Origin: Phycisphaeraceae bacterium D3-23
Lineage (GTDB): Bacteria; Planctomycetota; Phycisphaerae; Phycisphaerales; Phycisphaeraceae
DNA length: 64,000 nucleotides
Assembly (NCBI GenBank): GCA_039555135.1
Contig: CP114179.1
Location: forward strand, 3,162,001 to 3,226,000
Direction of reading: 5' to 3'
Under the pieces are notes generated by a model. It ran no database searches. It was not told the DNA's origin and saw only the letters and a program-made list of their open reading frames with translations. Below, in pieces: positions 8,803 through 17,280 of this stretch (positions are counted from its first letter, which is position 1; every line of letters starts with the position of its first letter). The translations under genes were made by a program, and so were the position numbers.

Positions 8803-9903
8803 TCAGCCCAGGTCGCCGGGCATCAGCAGGTCGTTTGCCGCGACGGGCCGGGCGAGTGGACGCCCCAACACTTCCCGCAGCGTGCTCGCCGCGATCCCCG
8901 TGCCCGGGCGTTTGACCGTCACATCCCCGGAGGTCAGCACATGCCCCGCGGCAAGTGTACGGACGGCGCAGATGCTTTGGCGTGAGACCCGGCGGACGTC
9001 CGCTTCGAGTGGGTCAACTGTTTTGATGACCGGGCCGAGCATGCGTTCCGCATCGCGCACGTTTGCGACGTACTGCGCGAGGCCGTCGGTGTCGAGACTC
9101 GCGGCATGGTCGGGGCCTCGAGCATCACGGTCGTGGGTCAGGTGTTTTTCGAGCACGACCGCGCCCGCCCCGGCGGCGACCGCGCCGGTGTGCAGCGCGG
9201 GCGTGTGGTCGGAGTAGCCGACGGGCAGTGCGTAGCGCTGCGACAGCGCGGCCATGCCGTTGAGCCCGGCCTGCCCGGGCGGCGTCGGGTAGCTCGACAC
9301 GCACTGCAAGAACACCCCGCCCGCAGGGTGCTCGGCGAGCATCTGCGCCGCCGTTTCGAGTTCGCCGAGCGTACACGTCCCCGTCGAGACCAGCACCGGC
9401 AGCCCGAGCGCAAACACCGCTTCGAGCAGCGGCGTGTTCACCGCGTCGGGCGATGCGGTTTTGACGGCGCTCAAGTTGAGACCCGCGAGGTCGCGCACGT
9501 CTGCCGGGCTGAACGGCGTGACGATGAAGCCGAGCCCCACCGCCTGCGCCGATTCACCCAGCGAGGCGAGCGCCTCGATCGGCAGCGCGAGCTTGGCGAG
9601 CAGGGCGTGCTGGCTCGCCGCTTTGCCGCGCTGGTAGCCCGCGAGCTCGGCCTGGTTCGAGAGCAGCCGGTCGGGGTGGAAGTACTGGAACTTCACCGCG
9701 TCGGCCCCGGCCTGTGCCGCAGCGTCGATGAGCCGGGCCGCCCGATCCGCATCGCCATCGTGGTTCACGCCGATCTCCGCGACCACGCACACGCGCGGCG
9801 GCGCGTCGCGGGTCGCCTGCCCAAACGCCAGCGGCTTGGCCGTCTTCATCGGTGTCGCGGCAGGGCTTTGCATCTCCCCTGTTATCGGCGAATCCGCCCC
9901 CAT
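8803..9903 (-). CDS. neuB: NeuB-type nonulosonate (sialic acid family) synthase
   Basis: The protein (366 residues from the ATG at 9903) condenses phosphoenolpyruvate with an N-acylated hexose to give a nine-carbon sugar such as neuraminic, legionaminic or pseudaminic acid. Family landmarks are AEIGVNHDG near the start, GADAVKFQ, the barrel motif SDHT and the metal/substrate region VVLEKHLT. A C-terminal SAF (antifreeze-like) domain follows (RQSICAVRTLAAGHVL to the end). The frame runs upstream to 9993 through the tRNA-Lys gene, so a start at or after 9903 is required. No CMP-sugar synthetase or epimerase gene is nearby, so the exact sugar is open. Confidence 0.88.
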   Translation of the reverse strand: MGADSPITGEMQSPAATPMKTAKPLAFGQATRDAPPRVCVVAEIGVNHDGDADRAARLIDAAAQAGADAVKFQYFHPDRLLSNQAELAGYQRGKAASQHALLAKLALPIEALASLGESAQAVGLGFIVTPFSPADVRDLAGLNLSAVKTASPDAVNTPLLEAVFALGLPVLVSTGTCTLGELETAAQMLAEHPAGGVFLQCVSSYPTPPGQAGLNGMAALSQRYALPVGYSDHTPALHTGAVAAGAGAVVLEKHLTHDRDARGPDHAASLDTDGLAQYVANVRDAERMLGPVIKTVDPLEADVRRVSRQSICAVRTLAAGHVLTSGDVTVKRPGTGIAASTLREVLGRPLARPVAANDLLMPGDLG

Positions 9904-9922
9904 TGGCCGAGTTTCCCCGCGT

Positions 9923-9951
9923 TTGCCCGGGGCCACCACCCGCCCTAAAAT
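9923..9951 (+). promoter_or_regulatory. Promoter of tRNA-Lys
   Basis: TTGCCC (9923-9928) and TAAAAT (9946-9951) are separated by 17 nt, placing the transcription start near 9958, about 9 nt before the tRNA. Confidence 0.7.
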
Positions 9952-9966
9952 GCCCGGCTCGCTACC

Positions 9967-10039
9967 GACCGGGTAGCTCAATTGGTAGAGCATCGGCCTT
10001 TTAAGCCGCTGGTTCTGGGTTCGAGTCCCAGCCCGGTCA
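9967..10039 (+). tRNA. tRNA-Lys (anticodon TTT)
   Basis: A 73-nt cloverleaf with acceptor GACCGGG/CCCGGTC, D arm GCTC...GAGC, anticodon loop CTTTTAA with TTT at 10000-10002, T arm CTGGG/CCCAG and discriminator A. The outermost anticodon-stem pair is a T-C mismatch. No CCA end is encoded. Confidence 0.93.
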
Positions 10040-10083
10040 TTTGTGGATCGTGTCGGTTGTGTGGGGGCATACGAGTCTGAAGG

Positions 10084-10482
10084 ATGAATGCCAAACGGCC
10101 TCCTGTCTGCCGGGCCTGCCCAAGCTGCGGGAGCAGTGTGGGGAAGAAGGTGCGATCGGATCGGCTGTTCACGTTTTCGGGAGACCGCCGGTGTACCCGC
10201 TGCGCGAGCTTTTATACCCCGCCGACGCCGAAGTGGGTCGCGTGGTTGTTCCTCGCGATCGGTGCTCTGCTGATGGTGAAGACGGTCTTCGGCGTGGTCG
10301 CGGTGCTCACGTCGGCCCCGGAGGTCGCGAGCGATGCCGATGAGATGGGCGCGGGGATGTGGGTCTGCCTCGGGCTGGTGACGCTGACAGGGCTGTTTTC
10401 ACTCTGGCAGGGTGTACGTTTTTTCAGGGAGAAGCAGGTCGAGCCGCCGACGTACGCCACGGGGCAGGACGGCGGGGAGTGA
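10084..10482 (+). CDS. Small zinc-ribbon membrane protein
   Basis: Not recognised beyond its parts. The 132-residue product begins with a zinc-ribbon-like set of cysteines (CRACPSCG at about 9-16, CTRC at about 37-40). Two hydrophobic segments follow, at about 49-72 and 88-110, and then a polar tail. Such architecture is common in small inner-membrane proteins of unknown role. AAGG directly abuts the ATG, which is closer than normal, but no other in-frame start would retain the cysteines. It precedes the phosphoesterase gene by 21 nt and probably shares a transcript with it. Confidence 0.6.
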   Translation: MNAKRPPVCRACPSCGSSVGKKVRSDRLFTFSGDRRCTRCASFYTPPTPKWVAWLFLAIGALLMVKTVFGVVAVLTSAPEVASDADEMGAGMWVCLGLVTLTGLFSLWQGVRFFREKQVEPPTYATGQDGGE

Positions 10483-10503
10483 AGTGTTATCAAGCGGATC
10501 GAG

Positions 10504-11391
10504 GTGGAGCAGGTGTCGTTGCAGGCCGATAGTTGGGTTATGACGGGCGAAGGTCGCACACTGATTTTGTCGGACACGCACCTGGGCAAGGGCGGGGCTG
10601 TGACGGCCCAGTCGCTAGCGCCGCTGTGGCGTGGGTTTGACCGGGTGGTGTTCAACGGCGACACGGCCGAGGTACAGATGCCGCGGCACCGCGAGCAGGC
10701 GGAGCGGGAGCTCTGGCACCTGCGGGAGCTGGCGGACCGCGACAGCGTCGAGCTGGTCTTGATCTGCGGGAACCACGATGCTCATGTCAGCGAGCTGCAG
10801 TCGCTCGCGCTGCTCAATGGACGGGTGCGGGTGACGCACGGGCACGCGCTGCACCCGGGGATCGCGCCGTGGACGCCGGCGGGTGCGCCGATGGCGAAGA
10901 TGTCGAACGAACAACTTGCAGCGCTGCCGAGCGAATCGGCCGCGTGTCTGGACAGTCGGCTGTCGGTGGCGCAGCGCGTCGCGGCGGAGGGCTTCGCGCT
11001 GGACCCATCGACACAGCGCGACGGCGGGCTCCGCCTGCGCGATTTGGCGACCCACCCGTGGTACGCGGCGAAAGTCGTGCAGTACTGGCTCAATGCGCCG
11101 CGCATGGCCTCGGATTTTGCGGAGCGCTACTGCCCCGAAGCCAGGGTGCTGATCGTTGGGCATTCGCACCGCCACGGCATCTGGCGACGCAAGGGGCGCA
11201 CGATCATCAATACCGGGTGCTACGGGTTCCCGGGCCGACCCCGCGCGGTCGTGGTCGAGGGCGAAACCCTGGCGGTGCATGACGTGCTGCTGACGCCGCG
11301 CGGGTACGTGCTGTCGCATGCGGCGCGGTGGGGGATGTCGCTGGGGGAGGCGCGCACGTCGCGGGAGCGGCTGCGCGAGCGGGCGGCGTAG
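10504..11391 (+). CDS. pdeM: PdeM-type calcineurin-like metallophosphoesterase
   Basis: A 295-residue enzyme with the full metal-binding set of the calcineurin-like superfamily: SDTHLGKGG, NGDTAE, GNHD, THGHAL and GHSHRHG. The spacing and the C-terminal GCYGFPGRP resemble the ligase-associated DNA-repair phosphoesterase family often encoded beside a DNA ligase and a helicase. No ligase or helicase partner is seen here, so the repair role is inferred from family only. The start is GTG at 10504, with a second GTG at 10513. A convergent terminator follows at 11616. Confidence 0.75.
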   Translation: MEQVSLQADSWVMTGEGRTLILSDTHLGKGGAVTAQSLAPLWRGFDRVVFNGDTAEVQMPRHREQAERELWHLRELADRDSVELVLICGNHDAHVSELQSLALLNGRVRVTHGHALHPGIAPWTPAGAPMAKMSNEQLAALPSESAACLDSRLSVAQRVAAEGFALDPSTQRDGGLRLRDLATHPWYAAKVVQYWLNAPRMASDFAERYCPEARVLIVGHSHRHGIWRRKGRTIINTGCYGFPGRPRAVVVEGETLAVHDVLLTPRGYVLSHAARWGMSLGEARTSRERLRERAA

Positions 11392-11443
11392 GGCGGCCTG
11401 CTTTCTTGCCGCTCATACGCATCCCCGAAAGAACACGCGCTCT

Positions 11444-11549
11444 GGGGTGCCACACAACTGGCCTGTCCGCAGGCCTGCTGTGTGTCGAGATGATCAATGG
11501 CATCGGGTTGTCGCACACAGCAGCCCTACGGGCAGTTGTGTGGCACCCC
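11444..11549. repeat. Inverted pair of REP-like elements, family C
   Basis: A 41-nt element at 11444-11484 faces a 36-nt copy at 11514-11549. Each can fold on itself (CAACTG...CAG-type inner palindrome), and the two can pair with each other. A third copy stands alone at 58375-58408. This fills most of the gap between the convergent genes ending at 11391 and 11714. Confidence 0.8.
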
Positions 11550-11615
11550 GGAAGATACGCGCGCGAATCAACTGGGATGCGGATTAGCGCGGGGGATGCG
11601 GAATCTAAAAGAACA

Positions 11616-11647
11616 CCCACGGATGGAATCCGTGGGCTTCGGGTTTT
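11616..11647. terminator. Terminator between convergent genes
   Basis: A 9-bp perfect stem with a GGA loop (11616-11636) is followed on the plus strand by CTTCGGG and six T residues. It ends the phosphoesterase transcript and may also serve the minus-strand gene ending at 11714. Confidence 0.75.
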
Positions 11648-11713
11648 TTGTATTCGAGATTGTGTGTTTGTGTTCTTTTTGTGGGTGTGTCTGGCGCGTC
11701 TTGCCGCGTCGCG

Positions 11714-12934
11714 CTAGTCGTGGCGTTGTTCGTAGGCGGCGATGATCTGTTCGACGCGGTAGGCGACCTCGGGGTCGGCGTGGCTGGCATTGTCGCGGAC
11801 GACGCCGATGGCGGCGCGGTCCATCTCGATGAGGGCGCGTTGCGCGGCGTTTCGGCGGGCCCAGTCGTCGTCGCCGAGCTGTGCGATCAGTTCGCCGACG
11901 GTGCCGGCGATGTCGGGCTCGACGTTGTTGAGGACGACGATGCCGAGGCGGTGCAGCGTGGCCGGCTCTGGCGCGATCGTAAGCGGGAGCAGGGTGTCGA
12001 GTGTTTCTTCGTTGACGAGGTAGATGAGCGACATGGACGCATCGCCGAAGGCGGTCTCGCGGAGGATCGCTGCGGCGGTTGCTGCTTGCGTCTCGGGGTA
12101 GCCGCGCTGCCGCAGCGCTTCAAGGATGGGCGCGACGGCCTCGTCGGCATCACTGATTTGCTGCATCTCGATTGGCCCGGCGAACGGCGCGGCGCTGAGC
12201 GTGCCCATCCGCCAGCCCGCGCTGTCGCGGCGGACGACGAGGATGTGCTGGGTCCCGGCGGGCGGCTCGCCGGCGATGGTGTAGCCCTCTTCCTGCTTGC
12301 CCTCGACCTTGAGCGTGGGGCGGAAGGCAAAGGTCGCGTCGTAGCAGAAGAAGCGGTCGATCTGCCCGCGTGAGTTGAAGGGGAGCGGCCCTTCGCCGTC
12401 GCGCAGCGGCGCGAGCCAGTGGTCGGGGTCGACGCGCATCCGGCCGGCAAGGGTGTCGGCCTGCTGGATGTCGTACCACACGAGGTAGTCGCGGCTCGCG
12501 ACGCCCTTGGGCCAGTGCCCGAGGAACTGGCCATCCTCGCCGGCGATGTCGATGCGGAGGGAGGTGGGCTGCGTGACTGCGCCACCGAGTGTGATGAGCC
12601 CGAGGGGCATGGGCGTGTCGCTCGAATTCTCGCCGACGTCGCGTCGGCGGGGCGCGCCGTTGAAGAGCGTCGTGTCGAAGTCGCCCGGGTCGTTCATCTT
12701 CTGGCCAAACAGGTCGGCCTGCATGATGACCAGGTCGTGGACGATCAGCCCCGGCTGCTCGGGCGTTTGCTCGGGCGTCTGGGCGGGCTGTTCAGCGGGC
12801 TGCCCGGTCGGCGGCGGCGTGACGGGCGCATCGGGCGTTTCGCCCGGCGTGTCTTGCGCAATCGCGCTTGCGCCTGTGCCGAGCAGCGCGGTACAGCATA
12901 GCGCGGTGACCAGTGCGTGTGTCGTTCTTCTCAT
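11714..12934 (-). CDS. Secreted protein of unknown function, HEAT-like C-terminus
   Basis: From the ATG at 12934 the product is 406 residues. It has a signal peptide (RRTTHALVTALCC...SAIAQ) followed by a long Pro/Gln/Glu-rich linker to about residue 60. The middle is not recognised. The last 60 residues (DDDWARRNAAQRALIEMD and on) read as a HEAT-like helical repeat. The start codon overlaps the stop of the upstream PA14 gene in an ATGA, which shows translational coupling and fixes the start. It is the last gene of the long minus-strand cluster, so it probably acts outside the cytoplasm with the PA14-NPCBM protein. Confidence 0.75.
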   Translation of the reverse strand: MRRTTHALVTALCCTALLGTGASAIAQDTPGETPDAPVTPPPTGQPAEQPAQTPEQTPEQPGLIVHDLVIMQADLFGQKMNDPGDFDTTLFNGAPRRRDVGENSSDTPMPLGLITLGGAVTQPTSLRIDIAGEDGQFLGHWPKGVASRDYLVWYDIQQADTLAGRMRVDPDHWLAPLRDGEGPLPFNSRGQIDRFFCYDATFAFRPTLKVEGKQEEGYTIAGEPPAGTQHILVVRRDSAGWRMGTLSAAPFAGPIEMQQISDADEAVAPILEALRQRGYPETQAATAAAILRETAFGDASMSLIYLVNEETLDTLLPLTIAPEPATLHRLGIVVLNNVEPDIAGTVGELIAQLGDDDWARRNAAQRALIEMDRAAIGVVRDNASHADPEVAYRVEQIIAAYEQRHD

Positions 12935-14787
12935 TGCACCGCGTCCCGGATGAGTTGCGGGTCGACCCATGCGGCGCGGTCGCCGACGTTCTGCCCTTCG
13001 CCGAAGTCGACCTCGAGGATCAGTCGTTCGATGCCGGTGAGGTCGGCGTCGACCTCGACCTTGCCCGCGTCGGCGTCGATGTTGGCCTGTTCCCAGAGGA
13101 CTTTGCCGTCGCCGATGACGCGGGCGGTGACGTTGCCCAGCCGGCCGTCGGGCTTGAGCAGGCCGACGCCGGCGGTGAAGCGGGTGTACGCACCGTCGAG
13201 CCGGTAGTGCAGGCGGTTTCGGGAGTGGACGGCGAAGCCGCGTGCGTACTCGTTGCCGTCGTACAGCCGGATCGTCTGGCCGTCGAACGCGGTGTTCGTG
13301 CGGTAGGGGATGACGTGGTTGAAGAAGGGGACTTCCTCGACGGCGGTGGGGGCGATCGCGGTCATGTCGAGGACCCGGCCCAGCTCGTTTCGGATCATGA
13401 ACACGTCGGCGCGCGGCAGGGTGATGGGCTCGGCTCCGTCGGCCGCGCCGTCGAGGGCGAAGGCGATGCGCTGGGCGTCGAGCGAGACGAGCGTGCCGGG
13501 GAAGACCTGGCCGGTCTTGAGGTGGAGGGTCTGGTGGAAGCCGGGCGCATCGGGGCGTGGCCGGTCGGCGCTGTTGAGGACCAGGCCGATGACGCGGTCG
13601 CGGTTGATGTGTCGGACCTGGCCGCGGTAGTCGAAGTGGAGCTTCTCGGCGTCGAGCCCGACGAGTGTGCCCGGGACGGTGAGCACGTTGCCCGGGTTGT
13701 TTCGGTCGCGGACGTAGGCGGTGTCGTCGGTCTCGGATTCGTCGCTTCGGTCGACCTGGGTCGGGTCGGCGTCGACGGCCCAGAGCTCGGCGAGTTGTTC
13801 GAGCCGGAGCGTGACGGTGAGGCTTCGTTCCTCATTGACGGGGACGGTGAAAGTGACGTTCTCGTCGGTGAGCTCGTCGAGCTTGCCGGTGAGGCGTGTG
13901 GCGTCGGAGGTGGCGAGGACGGCAGACCACTCGGGGGCGTCGACGCTGGGCGGGAGCGCGGCGCTGAACTGGTCCTGCTGGCCGAAGTACAGCCGAGCAC
14001 CGTCGTCGGCGCTGAGGGTGAAGGTGTATTCGCCGTCCTGCTCGATGCGGAGGAAGCCGGTGAACATGAGCCCGAAGTACTCGGACTGCCCGGCCATGCG
14101 GTAGGTGATGCCGCCGGCGACGCCGCCGCGTTTGTGCTCCATGTTGGCAAAGGCGCTCATATCTTCCCATCGGCCGGCCTCATCGCCGACGAGGTAGGTG
14201 TAGCGGATGCGTCGGCGCAGTTCGTCGCTGTCTTCGAGCGCGCTGTCGGGGAGCTCGGGCAGGCGGAAGCCCTGCTCGTCGAAGCCGAGGGAGGGCTCGG
14301 GCACGGCGTCGGCATCGCGGAAGCAGTAGAAGTGGGTCGAGGGCACCTCGCCGCCGGGCATCCCCGGGCCCGAGAGGGTCAGCTCGAACTGCCGGTTGCC
14401 CGTGCCTTGCCAGTAGGGCAGGACGATGTGGTGGAGCCCGGCACGGAGCCTGATCGTCGCCGAGGCGGTGGGGTTTTCGGCGAGGCTGGCGTCGAGCAGC
14501 AGCACATCGCCCGAGCGGATGACGAGGTTGTCGCCCAGCACGATGCGGTGGACGTCGGCGAGCCCGATCGTCTGGGGCTCACCCTCTTCGGGGGTGATGG
14601 TGAGGTCGCCGTCGGGCGTGACGCTGACGCCGCCGCTGAGGTCGCCCGCGTCGATCGTCTGTGCGATGTCGGCTGAGGCGCCAGGCGTGAGGGCGAGGGC
14701 CAGGGTGAACGCGAGCAAGGCGCTCAGCCACCGCCGACCACGGAGCCGGGTAAAGGTCCGGGGCGATTCGTCGTGATGCATCTGCAT
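12931..14787 (-). CDS. Secreted PA14 / NPCBM domain protein
   Basis: A 618-residue exported protein with a long signal peptide (cleavage near ASADI, about residue 40). A PA14-like region (about 225-290; TGFLRIEQDGEYTFTLSA and DDGARLYF) is typical of carbohydrate- or surface-binding beta barrels. The C-terminal 150 residues match the NPCBM fold (GFAVHSRNRLHYRL, LILEVDFGEGQNVGDRA), a carbohydrate-binding module. Between them lie short beta repeats built around polar linkers. No catalytic domain is evident, so it looks like an adhesin or binding subunit. It is coupled to the next gene by an ATGA overlap at 12931-12934. Confidence 0.82.
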   Translation of the reverse strand: MQMHHDESPRTFTRLRGRRWLSALLAFTLALALTPGASADIAQTIDAGDLSGGVSVTPDGDLTITPEEGEPQTIGLADVHRIVLGDNLVIRSGDVLLLDASLAENPTASATIRLRAGLHHIVLPYWQGTGNRQFELTLSGPGMPGGEVPSTHFYCFRDADAVPEPSLGFDEQGFRLPELPDSALEDSDELRRRIRYTYLVGDEAGRWEDMSAFANMEHKRGGVAGGITYRMAGQSEYFGLMFTGFLRIEQDGEYTFTLSADDGARLYFGQQDQFSAALPPSVDAPEWSAVLATSDATRLTGKLDELTDENVTFTVPVNEERSLTVTLRLEQLAELWAVDADPTQVDRSDESETDDTAYVRDRNNPGNVLTVPGTLVGLDAEKLHFDYRGQVRHINRDRVIGLVLNSADRPRPDAPGFHQTLHLKTGQVFPGTLVSLDAQRIAFALDGAADGAEPITLPRADVFMIRNELGRVLDMTAIAPTAVEEVPFFNHVIPYRTNTAFDGQTIRLYDGNEYARGFAVHSRNRLHYRLDGAYTRFTAGVGLLKPDGRLGNVTARVIGDGKVLWEQANIDADAGKVEVDADLTGIERLILEVDFGEGQNVGDRAAWVDPQLIRDAVQ

Positions 14788-14861
14788 GATGGTGGGTCCA
14801 CCGGCGAGGGGAAGGAAGGCCGAGTGCCCCGGGTCGGGGGCGCTCGGTGTTGTGTTGGGTG

Positions 14862-15128
14862 TTACTCGTCGACCTCTTCGTCCGGCTCGGCGAGCGCTTC
14901 TTCGCTCGCCAGTCGGGCGTAGTACTCGCTGAGCAGGTCCTCGTAGCCGGGCGGGAAGCCGTCGGCCTGCGAGCGGAGGATCTCTTCGCGCAGACGCGGG
15001 GAGAGGTCTTCGAACTGCTGGTTGCCGTCGCTCTCGGCGTGGAGGTCGCCGGCGGGTGTGTTACCCGCAGCGAGGGTCGAGTCGTTTGCTGGATTCTGAC
15101 CGCCAGCCTGGCGGTTACCGGTACCCTG
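14862..15128 (-). other. In-frame coding extension after two UGA codons
   Basis: Directly downstream of the gene at 15144-15575, in the same frame and after UGA codons at 15144-15146 and 15129-15131, about 88 sense codons run to a TAA at 14862. The sequence reads as a Gly/Gln/Asn linker and then LSPRLREEILRSQADGFPP and LLSEYYARLASEE. In planctomycete homologs, as I recall them, this type of tail is the normal end of the same protein. There is no start codon of its own. It is therefore either the lost C-terminus of a truncated gene or reached by readthrough. Confidence 0.6.
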
Positions 15129-15138
15129 TCAGGTACCG
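15099..15138 (-). other. Two small hairpins between the gene end and its extension
   Basis: A 7-bp stem (15119-15125 with 15132-15138) holds the second UGA in its loop. A 6-bp stem (15099-15104 with 15110-15115) follows 3 nt away on the plus-strand map. Neither has a T tract. Confidence 0.4.
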
Positions 15139-15143
15139 CCCGG

Positions 15144-15575
15144 TCACGAGTTCGACATTTCTTCGATCAGCGCGATGAGCTGGTCGAGTTTGTTGACGAC
15201 CTCTTCGCCCTGTTCCTGGACGGGGCGGTCGGTCTGGCCGTCATCGAAGTGGAGCGCCAACTCGTGCATCTCGCCTTCGAGGTGGTTGAACGGGTCGTTG
15301 AGCCACTCGGCGTCCTGCGCGCTGCCCTGCTCGGCAAGCTGGTCTTGCTGCTGGGTGAGCAGTTCGTTGGACGCGGCGATCAGGTCTTCGAGTGAACGCT
15401 TGCCCGGGTTCTGGCTGAGCAGCTCACGCAGCTCCGGGTTGACGGGCACGCCGTTGACCACCTGGATATCGGTGGCGGCCTCTTCGCTCAGCGGGGCGCC
15501 GGCGTCCTGGGCCCACGCAGGGGCACAGCACAACGCCACGGCCGTGAGCAGGCCTGCGGTACGGAAACGGGTCAT
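15144..15575 (-). CDS. Exported coiled-coil protein, probably truncated
   Basis: A 143-residue product with a signal peptide (TAGLLTAVALCCAPAWAQ) and a helical body rich in Glu, Gln and Leu. GGGAG precedes the ATG at 15573-15575 at good distance. It sits in the VWA cluster at the place where related genomes carry a similar but longer helical protein. The expected C-terminal part continues in frame after two UGA codons (see 14862-15128). The function is unknown; the context suggests a structural partner of the coiled-coil protein encoded upstream at 15726-17176. Confidence 0.7.
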   Translation of the reverse strand: MTRFRTAGLLTAVALCCAPAWAQDAGAPLSEEAATDIQVVNGVPVNPELRELLSQNPGKRSLEDLIAASNELLTQQQDQLAEQGSAQDAEWLNDPFNHLEGEMHELALHFDDGQTDRPVQEQGEEVVNKLDQLIALIEEMSNS

Positions 15576-15725
15576 CGAGATACTCCCGTGAGGTGAAAGG
15601 CGGTTTCGGCCGCCTAAGAATCAAACGCATCTTAGCTGGTATCGGTTCCCAGACCCAGCCCGGTTTGTGGATTTATTGAAGAAATCGGCGTTTAGAGCCC
15701 ACGCCCACTCATCTATACGGCCCGA

Positions 15726-17176
15726 TCAGCCGCCCTGGGCCGCCCGTTCGCCCAGGGCGCGGGTCGTGTCGCGGATACGCTCCTGTCGGTCTCGAAGCCC
15801 GAGCTCGCGCCGGCGGACCTCGGCTTCTGGCAGGTTGCCGCGCTGGCGCGTCTCTTCGAGGCGGACGGTGTTGTCGTTGTTGGCGATCTGCAGCAGCTTG
15901 AGCATGCGGAGCTCGGCCAGGATCTGGTTCATCTCCTGCTGTTGCTGCTGCTCGCCGGTCTGCTGCTCCTGCTGCTCCTGGTCTTCGGGCGGCTGGTTGG
16001 CGTTGCTCTGCTCCATCGCCTCGATCAGCGAACGCAGGTCGTCCTCGACCTGCACCGTCGCGGCGACGACGCTCGCGCCGGCGAGCCCGGCCGTGTAGTC
16101 GTCCACGAGGTACTGCATCCGGTCACGCACCGCTGCCAGCGCGGGCGGCAGCGCGAGCGAGAAGTCGGTCTGCTCGGCGAGCTCGATCGTTTCTTCGGCG
16201 AGCTGGACGATCTTGTCTTCCTCGGGCGCAAGCCCACGCACCGCGACGATCGCGCGGGCGTCGCCCGACTCGGCCGGGCCCGAGACGGACTCAAGCAGCG
16301 TGCGGATGGCGATCTGCTGGTCGAGCATCGCCTGGAGGTTTTCGACGACGACCTCGCGGACCTTGCGTTCGATCTTCTCCTGGATCGCGTCGCGAGCGCG
16401 TTCGAGGTTTTCGCGGGCGGTCTCCAGGTCCTCACGGGCCTGGCTCTGGCTGGGCGAGGCGCTGCTCGGGCTGCCACCGGGCTGGCCCAATTGGCCTGCG
16501 GACGCTTCCATGTTTTCGGCGGCGCTTTCGAGCGCTTCCTGCGCGGCGTTGAGGTCCGCGTTCTGCGGGTCGATCTCGCCGACCTCGCTCTCGAGGCCTT
16601 CGGTCGCTTCGCCGTTGCGGGCCTCGGCGCCGGAGAGCCCCTGCATCGCCTGCTCGCTCGGGCTCGCCTGCCCGGCCAGGTCGTTGGTCTGCTCCTGGTT
16701 CTCCGCGGCGCGGCGCTCGATCTCTTCGAGCGCCTCGAGCGCATCGTTGATCTTCTCAAGCTTCACCAGCTCTTCGAGCAGCCCGAGGTCTTCGGTCAGC
16801 AGCATCCGCTTGATCTTCTCGAGCTCGGCGATGATCTCGTCGACGTTCGCGCTCGCCTCGGTCAGTTCGAGCGACGCGATCAGGTCCCCGACCTCGGCCA
16901 TGCGCTGGGTCACACGCACCGCGCGACTGCTCGAACGTCATCTCAAGCCGCAGCGCGTCGTCGGGCTGGGTCGCCTTGAGCAGCCGGGCCAGCGTCGCCA
17001 TGCGGTCCTCCATCTCGCGCATGTGCTCGAGGGCCCGCTGGTTCTGGATCGTCCGCGCCGTCGGCCTCGGTGGTCTCCCGGCCGTGGACCCCCTGGGCAG
17101 ACACCGTCGCCGGCATGAAGGCGGCACCGCCTACAGAAAGCGTGAGGGCCAAAACGGGCGTCAGTCGGCGGTTCAT
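15726..17176 (-). CDS. Exported coiled-coil protein, two frameshifts
   Basis: The gene starts at the ATG of 17174-17176 (GGAG 8 nt upstream) with a signal peptide ending in VSAQ. It breaks twice: near 17053-17059 and near 16920-16925. At both places one CG dinucleotide appears to be missing from a CGCG run. Restoring both gives one protein of about 482 residues. The joined parts are QRALEHMREMEDRMATLA (second segment) and TQRMAEVGDLIASLEL onward (third segment). It is almost wholly alpha-helical coiled coil with Gln- and Glu-rich stretches. No enzymatic motif is seen. It lies between the DUF4175-like gene and the shorter coiled-coil gene of the same cluster. Confidence 0.75.
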
Positions 17177-17280
17177 GGTGCGCTCCAGTGGGAGGTGAGC
17201 CCGCAAGGGCGGGGTCGGTGCGTCTCTTGGCTATACGACCTAACTCGGTGTCGGGGTCGTGGGTTGCGGAAAGCCGGTAC

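Noticed and set aside
15099-15146. Selenocysteine insertion at the UGA codons near 15.1 kb
   Set aside because: The hairpins are short, the UGA codons lie in a Gly/Gln linker without redox context, and two adjacent Sec codons would be exceptional.
14788-17280. A distinct operon of many small genes suggested by short frames
   Set aside because: The pieces join into two coiled-coil genes once CG-run shifts and the UGA codons are taken into account.
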